Shown in pieces: positions 60,595 through 64,000 of a stretch of 64,000 bases of DNA. The notes beneath the pieces were generated by a model, which was not told where the DNA came from, did no database searches, and saw nothing but the letters and a program-made list of their open reading frames with translations. A program made the translations under genes and the position numbers. The stretch's first letter is position 1. The number at the start of each line of letters is the position of its first letter. The stretch comes from Allium sativum (lineage: Eukaryota; Streptophyta; Magnoliopsida; Asparagales; Amaryllidaceae): the NCBI GenBank assembly GCA_030737875.1, contig CM060920.1:481956861-482020860 (forward strand), in the 5' to 3' direction.

Positions 60595-61971
60595 CATGCT
60601 CGGCTTAGTAAAAAAATGGACGAGTACTCACCGTACTTGGCCTAGGAGTTTTTAGTGAGTATTAACCATACTTCCCCAATAGATTAACCTAATATCAAGG
60701 TACTTCCAAATCGATAACGTCGTACACATCTACTTCCTAATAGATTACCCTAATATGAAATATATGTTACTACCCCAATATCAAGGTACTTCCCGTGGTA
60801 CCCTCCTCTCACGTTCTCCATCGTCACGCCACAGAAGCGTATGTAACTCTCATCCTACGCCGGAGTGACGTACGGATCTCTATAATACTACGCCACATAT
60901 GTAACTCTAATTCTATGTCAGAGCGATGTACGGATCTCCATAAACTACGCCACGTTCACATAGAACTATCATCACCATGCTACGTAAGTGTACGAACTGC
61001 CATATCCGAAACTCATCGGCCAAGCTCTATCTTAACATGGAGTAATGCCCTAAAGTCTACGATACACCACCTAGTGTGGCGTGCATGTATCTGGAACCTC
61101 ATACATACATACTGTCTATTATACCCCGAGTTCCGTAATAGGGTTGCATCTGAATGCACGGAACTCAGTCGGGAGCTTTTCCATATCTGTATAGGTCTAC
61201 TAAAGAGACCTAAAGTACAAATATCTAACCTATGGTATGCATTTCTATGGTGGCTATGGTCCCACCTCGAACCCTTCCTCAACTAGTGAAAGACTACATC
61301 AAGAGCTAAGTGAAGTGTCCTTAGCAAACAGTCTACATCCAAATTGGCATGTCTTGCCACCGAAGTCGCGATAGTGGAAGATTGATGGTCTGTAGGTTTA
61401 GCTCTAGTCTTTCCGCATCACACTGACTACCGATGACAGGTACCCGACGATTACTATCCTTTATTTGATCCTAACCAACCTCTCTGTAGGCAAATCGTCG
61501 AATCACCCACATGTCATACAGCCGCATCCTTATGACTGCCCAATTACTACTGTAGTCAAGGTATGCTCACCGGTTGGTAACACGCAGACCTAATCTCTGT
61601 GAGTACAGCCTGAGCATGCACCGCAATAGAGGACCACCACTGAGTGCCCTACCATGTCCCTCAGAAGCTGTGTGCTTCCTTCCAGCCCCACAGAGCCAGC
61701 AAGAGGTATATCAGCAGAGTAATCAGATGGACATGCTCCTCTCATGCATATTGACACGATGATGACCTACCCCTTTGGGTTCTTCACCTTCAGACGTGCG
61801 GGTTGGTCGAAGCGCATCACACTAACGTTTTAGTATACCCTATGTCTAAACGTTTAATTACACGCTTGCTATACCTCATCTGATTTGCAGGTAACTTGGT
61901 TATTTCCAATCATATTAACTTCTTATTCAAGTTACCAAGTCCTCTCCGAGCCCCTTATATTTCTATGGAAT
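60595..61971. repeat. F: repeat remnant, right part, related to C LTR
   Basis: It first finishes the CCATGCTCGG series. From about 60660 it is a diverged relative of the C LTR (compare 22330-22720 and 40250-40700), including the GGGAGCTTTTCCATATCTGTA stretch. No gene is recognised. It ends where G begins. Confidence 0.65.
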
Positions 61972-64000
61972 TGTAACAACCCGAAAATCTGGGCCAGTTT
62001 AAAATTTTTATTTTGGCAATTTTAGCGAATTTTGATTATTTAAAATGAATTATTTTAAATAATAACGACGAGAAATATATTTTGAATATAATTCGAACGT
62101 ATATATTATACGCGTTGTCGTTAGAATATAAATATTTATTTTAATTATAATAGAATTGAAAATGGCGCGGTAGTTCGATAATTCGATTTCAAACTTCAAT
62201 TGAATGTACCGGGTGCAAAACAAACCGGATTTTAGTGAAACCAAAAATAATGGAATCTAATTGAGAATATCTTTCCAACGAATCCAAAAAATTGAAATTT
62301 CATAGCGGGAATAAAAAGATATGTCCAGTTGAAAATTCTGAATAGTCGCTATGGAATTCAGGCCCTTAAAAATAGACATTTTGCAAACGACCTCGGATTT
62401 CGACGAAACCACTTTTGTTGGATCCGGGATGTAAATTTATTGCTAGGTTTCAAATTTCATAATTTTTCGAATCAATATGTGATCGTGGCAAAGGAAAACG
62501 CGTTTGACCAGTTTCAGTTGATTTTAATCGACTGGAAAATGGCCATTTTTCTAACGGTCTCAGAATTCGACGAAACTAGTTTTGTTAGGACCGTATCGTC
62601 AATACGAAGCTAGAAAATATTTTCCTGGAATTTTTCGAGTTAGTATGTGACCCCAGTAAATTGAAATGCGCGTTCAAATTCAATATATAGAGTTATATGT
62701 TGATTTTGACAGAAACTGATCGAAACGATCAAACCAGCTTGCGATACATATCCCATTGTGTTCGGAATGGGGGTAATTAGCTATGGACGACAGGCGGTAG
62801 GCCTCGTTTAGAGGTCTTATGTAAAAGTCAACTTTTTGAAATTTAAATAATAAAAAAATAAAAATAAACCCTTCCTCTCCTTAACTTCTCTCTGGCCCCC
62901 CCTTTTATTCATTAGTTCGATCAGAAGGAAAAAAAAGAAAACAAAATGAATAGAAATGAATTCAAATTGAAATTGAATTGAATAGAAAACGAATTGAAAT
63001 TGAATTGAATAGAAAACGAATTGAAATTGAATTGAATAGAAAACGAATTGAAATTGAATTGAATTGAAATCAATTTGAAATCAATTTGGATTAAATCAAT
63101 TCGAAATGAAAAGAAAATGAATTTATGTTGGAAAATTCGATTTTGATTTGAAGTTGAAATAGAAGTTGAAATCGTTTTGAAAACGAATTTAAAACAATTT
63201 ATAAAATACGTTTTAAAAGGAAATCGACGAAGTATATATTACATATATTATATATATAATATAATGGCCTGAATAGAACGCGCCGCGCCGCGGCAGTTCG
63301 CGAATTTCAACCATTGACTTCGAATGGACATTGCGGGAGATCCGACCGTCGGATTCTCCTGAAATCGGAACCGTTGGGTTCGTATCGAAAAGAGCTTTCT
63401 AACGAATATTAGAAATTAGAAATCTAACGGTTAGATTTGGAATTATGTCCAAATCAAATTTGGAAAAGGTCGCTGTAAGTGCAGTTCGTTGGCCATTGAT
63501 GGAAATCGACTGTACAGGCCTTGATAAAATTATTAAAAATAGTAATAATTTGTGTAAAATCATAAGAAATGATTTAGAAAGAATTGGGATGAAAAACTCC
63601 ATATTTGAAAAGATAAAAATAGATTTTTATCGAAATGAACTAGTTTTGAACTAGAATTATAATTCTATTTATTTTTAAATAAATAAATTGGATTTGAAAT
63701 GGTTTTGAAAATAACCAGAATTTCCAATGATTGCATTGGAATGGATTTGAATCGAAATTGTCTTCGGAATATTTCGATGTTGGATATCGTGATTATACAG
63801 ATGTTGTTATGGAAATTTGAAAGCTATATATATATCGTTATTTCCAATACGATATTTGTTAGTCGTAGAATTTGATATTGAATATAAGCCGGTATATTTT
63901 CTATTCATAGCCTTGTGTTTAATATCAAATGTGATTTGGGTTTGTCGTGAATGGTGTCTTCATTAACACTGTTCTTGAACCCAGTTGAGAAAAGATGAAA
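61972..64000 (+). repeat. G: start of another A/D-type LTR, cut by window end
   Basis: It begins TGTAACAACCCGAAAATCTGG and aligns with the first kilobase of the A LTR, including the ATGGCGCGGTAGTT block and GATTTTAGTGAAACCAAAAA. It contains two GACGAAAC(T/C)A-type modules (62400 and 62570). Downstream of about 62900 it is diverged AT-rich sequence without a gene. Confidence 0.75.
62954..63060 (+). repeat. 27-bp tandem repeat in G
   Basis: About four units of AATAGAAAACGAATTGAAA plus ATTGAATTG, with starts at 62981, 63008 and 63035 exactly 27 bp apart. Confidence 0.85.

Noticed and set aside
60795..61286. 163-codon frame in F
   Set aside because: It lies in a diverged copy of the C LTR. The corresponding frames in C are different and broken.

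Overview
This 64 kb window looks like intergenic DNA from a large, AT-rich flowering-plant genome. It is almost entirely LTR retrotransposons nested inside one another, and I see no cellular gene. The evidence for a plant is a decayed Ty3/gypsy chromovirus of Tekay/Del type, initiator-tRNA-Met primer sites (TGGTATCAGAGC), multi-kilobase LTRs and 5-bp target duplications. The species cannot be told from the sequence.

Layout. (1) Element A (1-21859, left end cut by the window) is non-autonomous: two 6685-bp LTRs flank an internal region of only 409 bp. Its 3' LTR is split by (2) element B (8662-20100, duplication ATTTA), also non-autonomous, with 5.1-kb LTRs around 1.2 kb of non-coding DNA. (3) Element C (21924-43360, minus strand, duplication gaagt/gaagc) has 3.9-kb LTRs and a 2.2-kb interior without a recognisable gene. 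Its left LTR is split by (4) element T (22725-34201, duplication TTCCA), the only element with gag-pol, now a pseudogene with seven stops and at least one frameshift. (5) Older repeat fragments F (43361-44880 and 60595-61971) are split by (6) D, a 4.6-kb apparent solo LTR on the minus strand (44881-60589, duplication TAAAC). D is split by (7) element E (48083-59205, duplication ATACC), a deletion derivative of a T-like element. (8) G (61972-64000) is the start of another LTR related to A and D, cut by the window end.

How they relate. A, B, C and E have no working proteins here but keep the cis signals of a Tekay-type element: terminal TGTAAC...GTTACA, a tRNA-Met primer site, a polypurine tract, a small hairpin 16-18 nt before the 3' LTR, and a TTCCGCTG motif near the LTR 3' end. 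They were presumably mobilised in trans by relatives of T. The least described content is inside the LTRs: a nested stem-loop module shared by T, E and C whose stems change in a compensating way; palindrome clusters just upstream of the TATA box in the same three families; a tRNA-like A-box/B-box segment in C; a 46-bp identical palindromic block near the 3' end of T and E; and possible introns lying wholly inside the LTRs.
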